64,000 nucleotides of DNA from positions 99,493,897-99,557,896 of the forward strand of contig NC_081407.1 of assembly GCF_030272615.1 (NCBI RefSeq), written 5' to 3'. The position numbers and the translations under genes were made by a program. A model generated the notes under the pieces. The model was not told the origin of the DNA, did not search any database, and was given only the letters and a program-made list of their open reading frames with translations. Origin of the DNA: Cryptomeria japonica. Lineage: Eukaryota; Streptophyta; Pinopsida; Cupressales; Cupressaceae. Shown here piece after piece: positions 12,753 to 24,421 of the stretch. Position 1 is the first letter of the stretch; each line of letters starts with the position of its first letter.

Positions 12753-14102
12753 TGTTGGAAATGTGCCTCTAATTCACTTGACCCTTGTTCATATTGATCG
12801 GGTTAACTCTGGTCGATGAAACAGTGTGAAGGAAATCTGTGAACTGTATCGGTATAACTTTTACCGATGAACTCGACATATCGGAGCTCGGAGTAGCAGG
12901 TTTGAAGTCATTCCGATGACCCGACGAAGTCAGCTTCGGTCATCGGGAGTGCTATCAGCTATCTGATAGACTTGTTTCGTCTTATGTCGATACCCGATGA
13001 ATCCTCCTTGAGTCATCGAAGCGCTATCCACTATCGAGTAGACTTGTTCTGTGTTATGCTGATACCTGATGAAGTCATTTTCGATCATCGGGGTAGCATT
13101 GGTTATCAGATGGATGAAAGGATAAAAGGCGTGCAGTTTAGATCCTGATCAGATGGTCATCACTATATCGCTATGGCAAGATGCACAAGATTTATCCTAT
13201 GCTACTTGGTGACCATGGTGGGGCCTGACAGAAGGAGCAACTCAGACAGTTTAACGAGTGAGCAAGTCTGGGATGATCAGACGACTGTCGCTATACTGCC
13301 ATGACAAGATGCACGAGATTTATCTTATGCGACTTGGCGACCAAGGTGGGACCTGACAAAGGAAAGCTTCATTCCGAGCGGTTAGTAAGGTCATGCTGAG
13401 ATGGCAGGGCAGGGACCCCAGAGAAAATCAGAGGGTGCCACGTGGCAGACCACAGGATGAGAGATTGAGAAGATCAGTTGATTGAGATTAAGGATAGTTC
13501 GTCTTGCCGATGACCTGACGGAATCGCCTTCGGCGATCAGGTTTGTCATCGGCCACCGGAGAGGTAGTCTTGAAGTTACGCCGATACCCAATGGAGTCGA
13601 CTCATTTGGACCGGTGTATTTGAATACGAACCGGTTCGATTCCTAGATGGATGTGGGATAGTTGTTTTCTCACGAATGCAGACCGACACAGACAATTAGA
13701 TGTCTAACCAATTGGTGCAAACTGACAGTTGAATGGTTGACATGAAAATGTATATGAAGCCAAGAGGAAACTCGAACAAGGCGGTTGTTCTGATAATAAG
13801 CCGTATACTGTGGTGTGTAACCGAACTGATCAGAGTGAACATTTGTGTTGTGATAACAGACTTTATTGTAAAGTTTCTTTGCTGAGAATAAAGTGATCTT
13901 GTTGTCGGTGGTGGGTTTTTTCTCGAAAGGGTTTCCCACGTAAATTCATGGTGTTTATCTCTGTGTATGTTTGAATTTTGACATTGTCTCTATTTTGTAT
14001 ATGCTAATCTTAGTATTCTATAAAGTTATAAAACACACTAGTCTTGTTTCCCCTGCAAATTGATATTAGGGAAGCATTTTTCCGCACTGTGCTTTCCTTA
14101 CA
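12753..14102 (+). repeat. 5' LTR of the copia element
   Basis: It runs from TGTTGGAAATGTGCC to a CA end directly before the PBS. By eye about 14 of the first 195 bases differ from the 3' LTR, so the insertion is fairly old. The U3 is rich in short CGAT/ATCGG motifs, including imperfect copies around 12900-13100. Confidence 0.95.
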
Positions 14103-14104
14103 AG

Positions 14105-14116
14105 TGGTATCAGAGC
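14105..14116 (+). other. Primer binding site, initiator tRNA-Met type
   Basis: TGGTATCAGAGC, two bases after the LTR end. It is the standard minus-strand primer site of plant copia elements. Confidence 0.95.
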
Positions 14117-14213
14117 CTGGCTAGTTGTGTTATCCTTGTGGGTAGGGTTGGTTTTTTGTGTACATTTGTTTCAATGGGAGTATGTTAGTGTGTCTACTTG
14201 TTTACAGATTAAG

Positions 14214-15097
14214 ATGGCAAACACTTCTAGAAGAATGGATATTGAGAAGTTCAATGGCTCCAATTTTGAGTTATGGAAACTTAAAATTGAGGACCTGTTG
14301 GTTGACCGAGATTTTTGGATTGCAGTGAGTGGACAAAAACCTTCAGGCATGAGGCAAGAAGATTGGGATTTAGCAGACCGGAAAGCCAGAGGACTCATAA
14401 GACTAAGCCTTGCAGACTCAGTACTGTTGAACGTACATGAGGAGAAGACTGCAAATGATTTTTGGAAGAAATTAGGAGACATCTATCAGGGCAAAACCTT
14501 GGTGAATAAACTCTTCCTTAGAAAGAAGTTATATTCACTGAAAATGGATGCAGGAACACCCTTGGCAAATCATTTGAATGCATTTTACATGGTCTCGCTC
14601 AATTCACATCAGTTGGTGTAGCTATTCAAGAAGAAGAACATTGCATGTTGTTGCTATGCTCATTGCCAGATTCTTGGGAACATTTGGTGATGGTCATTGG
14701 CAGTACTACGTCCCAGCTCAAGCTGGACATTGTGGTCAATACTCTTTTGTCAAAACAAATGAGAAAAAAGTCTTCTGAGATGACCAAAAGTGCACTCTCT
14801 ATTCGAGGCAGACCGAAGGACAACGACAAAAAGAAAGGAAAGAAGTCCAAGTCCAAGTCTCAAGAGAGGTCCAAGTCTCCTGAAAATAAGTCTAAGGTGA
14901 AATGCTGGAACTGTGGACAAAAGGGTCATATTCAAAAGGACTGCAAAGAGGAGAAGAAGAGAAAGAACTCTTTTGATAATGAATCTTCTCACAGTGATGT
15001 AGACGTCTTTGTAGCAGCTCTGGCAGTGTCTACTTCTGACAATGTGTGGTTGATTGACTCAGGGGCATCTTTCCATATGACATCTCACAAGGAGTAG
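14214..15097 (+). pseudogene. copia gag and start of protease (broken)
   Basis: The ATG at 14214 opens MANTSRRMDIEKFNGSNF, a typical copia Gag N-terminus (FNGSNFELWKLKIEDLL). The frame is lost near 14585-14594, where a small indel shifts it, and it resumes in the neighbouring frame to 15094. A CCHC zinc knuckle (CWNCGQKGHIQKDC, 14903-14943) would bind RNA in the capsid. The protease active site DSGAS begins at 15056. A TAG at 15095-15097 interrupts the frame, which then continues. Confidence 0.9.
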
Positions 15098-16343
15098 TTC
15101 TCAAAGTATGAACCGTATGTTGGTGGGAAGGTGTACTTAGCAAGTGATTCAACACTGGAGATTGTTGGGAGAGGAAGAATTAAAATCCAATTTTCTAATG
15201 GGAGAATAAAGGGAATCAATGGAGTTCTGCACATACCAGGATTGGCAAGAAACCTACTTTCCGTAAGCAAGCTGAATGATGCTGGAGTCCAGGTAACATT
15301 TGTGTCTGGTGGTTGTAAGATGAATAGAGGGTCTATTAGTTTGGCTAAGGGTGAACGTGTTGGTACATTGTACAAGTTAAATGTTGAACCCGTGTGTTGT
15401 AATATAGTCACTAAACAATCTAATAGAACTACCGAGTTGACATATGATGTAAATTCTATGGAAGCGAAACTTCCTGCAGAAAAGACAATTCTCTGGCATT
15501 ATATACTTGGTCACATTGGTGAAAAAGGTTTGAAAACTTTAAAGAGTAAAAAACTGGTAGAAGGACTTACTGATTGTAACCTTGAGTTTGATTTATATGA
15601 ACATTGCATATATGAAAAAAAAAAACCGTGTTTGATTTTATTCAAGTCAACATAAATCTTCTGACATTCTGGACTATGTGCATTCTGATGTGTTTGGTCC
15701 AGTGGATGTACCTTCTTTGTCTAAATCAAAGTACTATGTATCTTTTGTTGATGGTTATTCGAGAAGGACATTTGTTTATTTTATGAACAGTAAGTCATAA
15801 GTGTTTAGTCGATTTAAGGAATTTAAGAACTTGGTTGAAAACTAGACTGGAAGAAGAATAAAATGTTTAAGAGCTGATAATGGTGGTGAGTATCGCAATA
15901 CAGATTTTGACAAGTACTGTGTAGACCATGGAATCAAAAGACATAGAACTACGCCTTATACTCCACAACAAAATGGAGTTGCTGAAAGGTTGAATCGGTC
16001 TCTAATGGGGAAAGCAAGAAGCATGTTCAGTAGTGCTGGACTAGAACATAAGTTTTGGGCAAAAGCAGTTGCTACAACATGTTACCTATTGAACTGGTCA
16101 CCTATAATAGCTTTAGTAGACAAGACACCTGTGGAAGCATGGTCTGGTAAGAAACCTTCTCTAAGACACATTTGTGTGTTTGGTTCAGAGGCATATGCAC
16201 ATGTGCTTGATGTTAAAAGATCTAAATTGGATAACAAAGTAGTCAAATGTATTTTCATTGGATATGGAGTTGGAGTTAAAGGATACAAGCTTTGGAATCC
16301 TAAGACTGGAAAGGTTGTGTACAGCAAAAGTGTCATCTTCTAA
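15098..16343 (+). pseudogene. copia protease end and integrase (broken)
   Basis: The same frame resumes after 15097 and runs to an A-rich slip near 15617-15627. The integrase zinc-binding region has HYILGHIGEKG near 15500. The core shows DYVHSDVFGPV, LRADNGGEYRN and NGVAERLNRSL, supplying the three acidic catalytic residues of the DDE triad. The C-terminal part ends KVVYSKSVIF. Stops between 15652 and 15850 break the core. Confidence 0.9.
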
Positions 16344-17647
16344 GAGTTGAAACCTATGTCTATAGATAAACCTACAGAGAAGGAAAAAGAGAAGGATGTG
16401 GTTGAATTTCCACTAGGAGAAGAACTGAAAACTCCAGATGTACTTGAAGATGAAAATGAAGATAGTTCAAGTAGCTTTGAAAGTTCAGAAGAAGAACAAA
16501 ATCACCACAAGTGTTAAGAAGATCCACACGAGAGAGGTGACAACCTGACAGGTTTACCCCAGATAGGTATAATTTTTCAATGTTGAATGTATATTGTGCC
16601 TATGCTTTACTTGTTGATGTTGATGAGCCTAGGACTATAAAAGAAGCCATGGATATGCCAGATTCATATTCTTGGTTGGAAGCCATGAATGATGAAATAA
16701 AATCATTGGACAAGAATGGAACATCGAATCTAGTATCTTTGCCTAAAGGCAGAAAGTCGGTGGGCTGTAAATGGGTTTTCAAAAGGAAGTATGGTCCAGA
16801 TGACAGCATTGACAAGGACAAGGCCAGATTGGTTGCGAAGGGGTATTCTCAAAAAGAAGGTATTGACTATGGAGAAATATTCTCTCCCATAGCTAAGCTG
16901 ACATCTATTAGATTTCTTTTTGTCACTTGTAGTTGCATCTGATTGGGAAGTTGAGCAAATGGATGTGAAAACAACATTTCTTCATGGGAACCTTGAAGAG
17001 GAAATCTATATGTCCCAGCCTAAGCATTTTGTGAAAAAGGGTAAAGAACATTTGGTATGTAAACTAAAGAAGTCTCTTTATGGTTTGAAACAGTCTCTTA
17101 GAATGTGGTATCAAAAATATGATACATTTGTGTTGTCTTTGGGATTTGTGAGATCGAAAGTCGATCATTCTGTGTACTACAAGGTTGAAGATGATAAGAT
17201 CCTTATTATTGCTTAGTATGTTGACGACATGTTGTTCTTTGGAAATAACAAAGGTATGATCTCAGACTTGAAGTCCCAATTATCCTTGAAGTTCGAAATG
17301 AAAGATTTGGGGTCAACAAACTACATTCTGGGAATGGAAATCAAAAGGGACAGGTCTAAGAGAAAACTCTGGCTCAGCCAGAGAAAGTACATCACTAGTG
17401 TTCTTGATAAGTTTATTATGTCTAACTATAAACAATAGGTTGTTCCTATTTTGCAGGGAACCAAACTGTCTGTGCATGACAATCTAAAATCTCTAGAAGA
17501 GATAGATGACATGAAGAGTATACCTTATGCAAGTGTTATTGGCAGCTTGATGTATGCAATGGTTTGTACAAGGCTAGACATTGCCCAACCAGTGGGAGTA
17601 TTAAGCAAACTTATGTCAAACCCAGGAAGATCGCATTGGGATGTTGT
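16344..17647 (+). pseudogene. copia reverse transcriptase and start of RNase H (broken, then split)
   Basis: The linker after integrase is acidic and Ser/Glu-rich. RT begins around 16625 ([11 protein letters not shown]) with [25 protein letters not shown] and, after a frameshift near 16915, EQMDVKTTFLHGNLEEEIYM. The catalytic YVDDM is at 17217-17231 and is preceded by a TAG where copia elements normally have Gln. The frame continues past a TAG at 17436 to RPDIAQPVGVLSKLM-type sequence and stops at 17647, where the gypsy element inserted. The remainder is at 35929. Confidence 0.92.
17643..17647 (+). repeat. Target-site duplication GTTGT of the nested gypsy (left)
   Basis: Identical to 35929-35933 on the far side of the 3' LTR. 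Confidence 0.95.
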
Positions 17648-19096
17648 TGTAGACGTATAAAAATGACCATATTCCTAAATGAATATTTTATGTTCATTTC
17701 TCTATTTAATTAAATTAAATTTAATTAAATTTCCCACATTCTTCTGTTTAAATTAAGTAAATTACTCAATTTATTTAAATTAAATTCACTATACCATTTA
17801 ATGAATAAATCATTTTATTCAATTAAATCCCTTCTATCCACTTTTTAATTAAATTCAAATTTAATTAAATAGTTATCCTAAATTGAATAAATCTAATTTA
17901 TTTAATTTTCCCAAATTACAACCAAATTGAATTAAATTAACTTTATTTCAATTAAATCCTATTATCCCTCCATCCACTTGCATTTTCCTGCATCTCCCAC
18001 TTGCTTCCTAAAACCCCTTCCTAATTTCTTCTAGACCCTTCTAATCACTTCTAAATTAACCTAACCCATCTTCTAAACTTTGTCACATCCCTAAACAAAG
18101 GGAAGTCACTTCTCAAACCCTTAAAGTCTTTGATAACCATTAAAGGCTTCAAGTCTTCAACCACTTAATTTTACAAAGTCTCCCAAACCATTAATGGTTA
18201 ATTCAACCCTCTTACATGGTTAGAGACTTTTTGCCTAACTTAACCTTCATCCAACCCAAGGGTCTCATCAAGCCTTTAATGCTTTGACCATGATTATCTC
18301 TTAATCATTTGTACAAGAGTTTATCCTTGGATTAACTCTTAATCCAATGGGTAAGCCTAACTTAAGCTTGACCCTTACCCTCTAGATAACCATGAGGTCT
18401 TCTCAGACATTTAATGTCTCCAACCCCTTCTCTCAACCCAGCCCTATGTTGACATTTGTCACCATTTCATTGGTGCCAATTGCAAATGTGGATTCCCAAC
18501 TTTCAAACTCAACCCTTGATCAATTCTTTCAATCCTGACCATCCATTGCCCTATTTTTGCTATAAATAGAGCTCTCATTCCTCCATTTTTATCATCCAAG
18601 TTTGTAGTATCATACTTATGCTCAAATACATTCAAGCTTTCATATCATTTTATGCTCATCATTTCAGCCTCTCTTTTAGATAGAAATTAGTCTAAATATG
18701 CATATTTAGAATACTTTCTTTATCATTTAGCTCAATCATAGATTAATATATCATGCTAGGATAGTTTGTTTACTAACCTTGTCATCTTATAGTTAGTTTA
18801 TTGCATTTCTAGAATCATGCATAGCTTAGGATGCATCTCATATTAAAATCAACAAAAAACATCCCTCGTTATTGTATTTGCCATCCCTAAACCATTTTTC
18901 TCAGTGATCTAAGAGCAAAAACATTGGTTTGAGGGACCGTGTAAGATAGAGAACCATGGGACCCACCTTGGGAAGCTGAGTGATACTTCATTACTCCATA
19001 GCTTGCACCAAGAAGTCCTGTAAGTGTGTGAGCAAGGCTCCATAGAGCTCTATTTTTCACATATTGAGTTCTATCGACCCGCTTTTCCTACATACA
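17648..19096 (+). repeat. 5' LTR of the nested Tat element
   Basis: It runs from TGTAGACG to CATACA. It carries about 17 bp near 17710 that the 3' LTR lacks, within an AT-rich run of overlapping TTAATTAAAT words. The TATA box is at 18561-18568. Confidence 0.95.
18561..18568 (+). promoter_or_regulatory. LTR promoter TATA box
   Basis: TATAAATA followed by GAG in a C/T-rich context. The same motif is at 35394-35401 in the 3' LTR and 55738-55745 in the second Tat element. Confidence 0.75.
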
Positions 19097-19100
19097 TTTC

Positions 19101-19118
19101 TGGTGCCCACCGTGGGGC
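19101..19118 (+). other. Primer binding site, tRNA-Lys type with one mismatch
   Basis: TGGTGCCCACCGTGGGGC lies four bases after the LTR. It matches the complement of the plant tRNA-Lys 3' end (TGGCGCCCACCGTGGGGC) except for T in place of C at the fourth base. The tRNA sequence is recalled, not looked up. Confidence 0.75.
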
Positions 19119-19184
19119 CCTACCCCATATATCTAATCGGTTTTGAAATATATCCACTTTTGCAGGTATGCGGAAAAAATGAAT

Positions 19185-19456
19185 TAGCGCGTTAAGTTAA
19201 CTGTTTAGCGCATCTGGTTAACAGCCTAGCGCATTCGGTTCACTGTTCAGTGCATGGAGTCCATCATCTAGCGCGTAAAGTCCATTTATCAGCGCATAAG
19301 ATTACTAATTTTTCCTGTAGGTCTCAGCACGGGAGAAAAACAGAGCGGCGCTTTCGGCACACAGAGTAGCGCATCCCGAAAACAGTGCGGCGCTTTGAAG
19401 ACTTCTTTTAGCGCATTACGGCTATTATGTAGCGCGTAAAGTTTGTTTTGTAGCGC
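19185..19456 (+). repeat. Leader array 1: TAGCGC motif phased at exactly 21 bp
   Basis: TAGCGC or close variants start at 19185, 19206, 19227, 19248 (CAGTGC), 19269 and 19290 (CAGCGC). A second block has starts at 19346 (CGGCGC), 19367, 19388 (CGGCGC), 19409, 19430 and 19451. Within each block the spacing is exactly 21 bp. The bases between motifs are only loosely conserved (a weak RGT..AC core). All three frames contain stops, so it is not coding now. It begins about 70 bp after the PBS. Confidence 0.9.
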
Positions 19457-20997
19457 ATCACAGACAGAAAAGAGAAAACTAATTTGTAACAGAAACTAAA
19501 ATTTAGACTTGTGGAAGTCCATGAAATTCACCTTTTTGCTAACAAATTGACTGGTTTTCTGCAGGTTACTGACAGTTGACTGCAGGTTTTGAATCCATTC
19601 TATTTAGGCTACAATTAAAGTAGTTTAAATTTTTACTAACTTTTCTAAGTTAGGAAAAGTTCAATTTTCTTTCTTTTCTTGTTTAAATAAAATTGAACTC
19701 ACTTTTATTTTGGGCAAGTAAAACGAACAACAAATCAAAAAAAAAAAATTCTTTTTTTTTTAGGAGAAAATTTCTCACTTTGGGCTCTAAAAAGAACAAC
19801 ACAAATTTTCATTTTTTTTTGCAATGGGCTTAACAAGAACCTCACCGTCCTTTGGTGCATAAAAGAATTCACTTTTGAAAATTTTGCAAAGGAAAGAACC
19901 TCACCTCAAAAAGCTTTGTTGCAATTAAAGAGGGAAGTTATTCCCCTTTTGTTTACCGATTTTTATTTGTTGACCAAATCGAACCTTTTGCTTTGTTGAC
20001 TCAGTTATTTCCTTAGATTAAATAATCATTGCTTTGAGGAAGTAAAATTAACACCATGCTTTTCTTGGAGCAACATCTCTCAGTAGAGGTTAGAAAATCA
20101 CTAAATTGAAGGTTTAAAAAGAATTTGTGATTGCCTTGAATCGAAAGAGGAAGGTATATGCTCTCCCCTTAACTGGGTGATCCGAAAAACCAGACCTCTC
20201 TTAAAAAGCTTTCTTTTCTTCAAAGCATTTACATCCTTTAGCAGACCTACCTTCCCGAGGAGTTGAAATTAACTCTTAAAGCCATTTATGGCCAGTGTGA
20301 AGGGAACGACCTAAGTGGGGAACGACTTTGACGCCAAGTATTCCAACCCACTATAATCAAAAGTGAAAAGTGATGAAAGTCCTTTTCAATGGTTGTGCAC
20401 AACGATTAGCCTTCCCCCAGTATCCTTGAGATATGTAAAGCCTTTGTTCTAAAGGTTGGGAAGCCTCCTAAGGGAGTTTATCACTGACGGTCGAACAGGA
20501 AGCCTAATTACGAACCATAGAAATAGAAACTTTGAATCGAGTCAGTAACCAGACATTTATAACATCATAGTGCAAGGGTGGGGAAGAATCCGCCCCCAAG
20601 ATTACTCACCATATATCTCCCAAGACAACTACTCAACTGTGAAGTAATTCACTTTGAGTTAATTTCTGGCAAAAGGCAAAAAAATGGGTGCCCTCTAGGG
20701 GGTGACACGACTGTTTGAGCTGACGGAGTATCAAGACTAGTGGGCTATGATGTTATTTATGACCTTTGAATAAAGAGTCTTTCTAAAGTATATTATTCGT
20801 ATCCAAACCTGTTGAAACATTGGGGATTTGAACACATCCTCGCAGAACATACACTTTTTGTTAGATTAGGAAAAATGGTTGTACCTTTTGTGCTATGCTT
20901 GCATTTATTACTTTAGAAAATCATCCATCTAAACTGAAAAACTCACGATAAAAACCAAAAATTGCAAAAAAACCAAACTGAAAGAAAAATCAGGGCA
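19457..20997 (+). other. Long untranslated leader of the Tat element
   Basis: No ORF. There are several AAAGAACAACACAAAT-like and GGGCAAGTAAAA words (19700-19880), and a stretch at 20060-20660 that parallels the second element's leader at 57000-57560 (GAGCAACATCTC and CCCAAGATNACTCACC words). Shared leader words may be packaging or dimerisation signals; that is inference. Confidence 0.5.
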
Positions 20998-21000
20998 GAT

Positions 21001-21350
21001 TAGCGCGTAAGGACAACTCTTTAGCACATAGGGTATTTTAGTTAACGCATCAAACCATCCAATTAGAGCATTTGTTCCAACCACTAGCGTTTTATCCCAA
21101 AATCAAAACATTGTTAAAACATTTAGTGCATTAGAGAAACAGTCTAGCGCGTGGAAGCATCAGATTAGCGTGTGGCGACCAAAAATTAGTGCATCAAGTT
21201 TAAAGGTTAGCGCATAGCCTTTTAAACAGAGAAAACAAATTTTTGAGCATTTAACACTTTAGCGTGTGTCTGGGGGCAACTTAGCGCATGTGGTCATTCT
21301 TTTAGCACGTGGAGTAATTTTGGTAGCGTATTTCGTCCCTGTTTTAGCGT
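21001..21350 (+). repeat. Leader array 2: degenerate TAGCGC motif, 21-bp phase
   Basis: Motif starts at 21001, 21022, 21043, 21064 and 21085; then 21124, 21145, 21166, 21187 and 21208; then 21260, 21282, 21303, 21324 and 21345. Steps are 21 bp inside blocks, with one of 22. Many units are TAGCGT, TAGTGC or TAGCAC, as expected from C-to-T or G-to-A change at CG sites. It lies about 400 bp before the pre-gag ORF. Confidence 0.85.
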
Positions 21351-21753
21351 GTGACCAAAAACATGTAGACAGAGGGCAAAACAGTGAAGAATTTTAAAAA
21401 TTTTTGAAAACATTTTCAGAAGCCTCTTGTTATCAGCAACATTTTTCATCAAAGCGGAGTAGTGAAAACAAACCGTTAAAACTATTTCTTGAGCTAAATT
21501 GGTGTCAAAACAAACGTTGTAAAAATCCTAAACTGATCGCATGATAAAACATATCTATCTTATCATAATCCGGAAACCTCATCATAAGTATCAACAGAAT
21601 ACTTTACCATCTCACGGATTTCATCTCACAAACACTTGTTTAAAACTTTCAGCTTGTCAAATCAAGTCTCCATATCGGTAGGCTTTTATCCATATCATTT
21701 GATACGCTTTGTCGTGAAGGGGCATCTAAACCTTCATTTTGATAGAGTAAGAC

Positions 21754-22206
21754 TTGAAATTTTCCAAACAAGATCAACTGAATCCAAACCAATCAAAGGA
21801 AACCATTGACCACTCATGCATGACTAATCCCCATATTCTAAGAAGAAAGAACCTTTATCGTAACGTCACGTTGAAGAAACAACAACCTAGTTTTTCCAAA
21901 TTCATCAAGAGAAATAAGTTTTTATACATCAATCGTCAACTCTTCAAATCTCATCGGGTATTCCTTCATCACGTCAAATGTTATATCCAAAACAAATCCA
22001 ACGAATTTGACAAAGAGCCTTAAAAAACAAGGGCATATTGTCAAAAGTCCGCTTTTAATCAAATCATAAACCGCGGAGGAAAGATCAATCCGACATTCTT
22101 GCCCGACGAGTGTATCACTTATAACACATCTCGACCAAAACCACCCACCCCCGAGCAACATATCAACGAGGATTTTATCCCCTTCGTCACTGAAAGTTTC
22201 TACTAA
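21754..22206 (+). pseudogene. Pre-gag ORF conserved between the two Tat elements (one stop)
   Basis: 151 codons ending TAA at 22204-22206, with one internal TAA at 22021-22023. The right two thirds align with the uninterrupted ORF at 58134-58466: KRNKFLYINRQLFKSHRVFL versus KRRKFFYINRQIFVSHRVFL, then GGKINPTFLPDECITYNTSR versus EGKINPHFFPNICITYNTAR, both ending near FIPFVTESFY / FVPFITQSFY. The internal stop aligns with Leu in the sister. The conserved part is basic at its start with aromatic and Tyr/Asn-rich segments. I recognise no domain and no function. The start is uncertain because conservation begins well after the first ATG. It ends 2 bp before the gag ATG. Confidence 0.7.
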
Positions 22207-22207
22207 A

Positions 22208-24421
22208 ATGCATGTTACTCGCTCTCAAAGAAACCAACAAAGTGAGACACATGCAGAGTCTAGTATGAATCGAAGGTTGTCAAATCCTTTTGAAGGTCTA
22301 CACCTAGAAGAGACTGAAATTTCTGAAGAGCTTCTTCAGGAATGTTAGGAAAACCCTTCATTCCAAAAGCTTGTAGAAAGGCTTATGGAAAATGACAAAG
22401 AAAAATATTTGCTCATGTTCACAAGTAAAGGCGTTAAACTTCCCAAAGATTTAGACACAAACATCTTTAGAACTGGATCTCGACAATATGCATATCAAGA
22501 ACAACAAAGAGAAGAGGAAACTCGTAACCTTGAACAACACATACCTGAACAACACATTCTAGAACAATGTATACCAGAAATGCATATACCCGAGCTAGAA
22601 ACTATAGAGCAAAATATACCATTTAACACACCTTTTCAGCTGAGAACTAATGCAAGGGAAGAGTTTCTTCCTCGGCAAAATAATGCGCCTTTGGTTGCTC
22701 TTACTCAACAAATGCAAATGTTACAAAGACAAATGCAAGACATGCAACAAGGGACAACAGTGCGGTACTCATTAAATGAAATTTGTCCTTATCCATTTGA
22801 CAAAAGATTGAACATGGTGCCTTTTCCTCCAAACTCAGACGTTCCCAAATTTGATAAATACAATGGGAAAAGTGATCCTCGAGATCATGCCAGAGAATTT
22901 TGTACCATGAGTCTTGAGTTTGCTCATGATGACACCTATCTGATTAGATTATTCCCAAGAAGCTTGGGAGGGAAAACAACGAAATGGTTATCCAAAATTA
23001 CACCACCTATCAGATCATTTGATGAATTGGTTAACAAATTCATAACACAATACTCCTATAACATTCAACACCCCATAACCATGTTGGACGTCTGCAACAC
23101 CAAACAAAAGAACAACGAAACATTCATGATATTCCTTCAACGCTGGTAACGTATGGTATCACGATATCCTTGAGATATTCCTGAAAAGGAGAAAATGGAA
23201 ATCTTCATTGACAATTTGAATGAAGAAATGAGTTAAAGGCTAAAACTCCAATGTATACCATCTTTCGCTAAATTGATTGAAAATGGCATTCAAGTAGAGG
23301 AAGCGTGTGTCAAAAAGGGAACACTCAAATTCTTCAAGGAAGGAACAAACTCATCAAACTACAATAACCAGAACAACACCAACTTAGACAAGTCTCAATT
23401 TTGGACTCAAAACAAAAACGAAGGCAACAATGACTCACATGATCTCAAATCTAAGCAACCAGTGCTTGCATTATCCGGAAATCCTCAAACTCCGAAAAAT
23501 CCTAAAAATGCTAATCCAAATGCTAACACATATGCACCAAACAACGATCAAGGACAACTCAACACAAACAACACCAATGATACTCAAAGCAAAAACATGA
23601 ATCTAGGACCTAACAACAATTCACGCAACAACACGAACAATTTCCAAAAGCGTATCTTCACACCACTGGGGCAATCACTAGAACCAGCATTCAGAGAACT
23701 TCTAGCAAACAAAATTATTTATTTGCTTGCAATCAGCAACTATGAACCCCAAATCAAACCACCTTGTTCGAATGATTCACACTATTGTGATTTCCATCGT
23801 AACAAGGGTCATCAGATGAACGATTGCATGAGATTAAAACACATTGTGCAAGACATGATTGATCAAGGTGACTTAACAGTAGATGGTCTCAAAACAAATG
23901 GTGATCACAGAGCTTTTAAAAATCCTTTCCCAAATTACAACAAAGATGGAGTTTCAACCTCAAACAATACACGTGGAGCTCGTATCAACCATATCTACAA
24001 CAACACCATAAATCACATATCAGCTGAAGATCATCAAGTAAATGTCATCACCATTCGAGATCAGCGTGATCATGAATCTGTCAATGTAACAGCCCGAACT
24101 CAGAAATATGTCTTAAAAGGGCATACGTCACCTACAACTACTACACCAAAATTTCAATATGACTTGGTTAGCCAACTACGCAAAACTCCAGCTCAGATAT
24201 CTATACTAGAATTGCTGAAACTATCACCAAGGCACAAAGACATATTGGAACAAGCGCTATTGGAAACCAATGTACCTCAAAATCTGGATACAGACAGATT
24301 TCAAGCCATGGTTGCCCATATGACTAGACCTCATAACCTCACCTTCTCAGAGCATGACAATGCTTCCTTGATCCATCCGCACAACACTCCTCTCCATATC
24401 GAAGTCATTGTTTGCAAACAT
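22208..24421 (+). pseudogene. Tat-lineage gag (four premature stops)
   Basis: The ATG at 22208 opens MHVTRSQRNQQSETHAE. The capsid region has CPYPFDKRLNMVPFP, VPKFDKYNGKSDPRDH, LIRLFPRSLGGKTTKWL and TQYSYNIQHPITM, the standard Tat/Ogre Gag signature. A zinc-binding Cys-X2-His-X4-His-X4-Cys (CDFHRNKGHQMNDC) is at 23786-23827. The stretch 23350-23640 is Asn-rich. Premature stops lie at 22346 (TAG), 23147 (TAA), 23171 (TGA) and 23234 (TAA), all in one frame with no shift. Gag would package the RNA. It reads straight into protease. Confidence 0.93.

Noticed and set aside
13670-13939. Minus-strand ORF present twice (also 37452-37721)
   Set aside because: Both lie at the same place in the two copia LTRs; duplication of the LTR explains the apparent conservation.
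14105-14116. Possible tRNA fragments at PBS sites (also 19101, 56208)
   Set aside because: They are complements of tRNA 3' ends at the canonical position after an LTR; no cloverleaf surrounds them.
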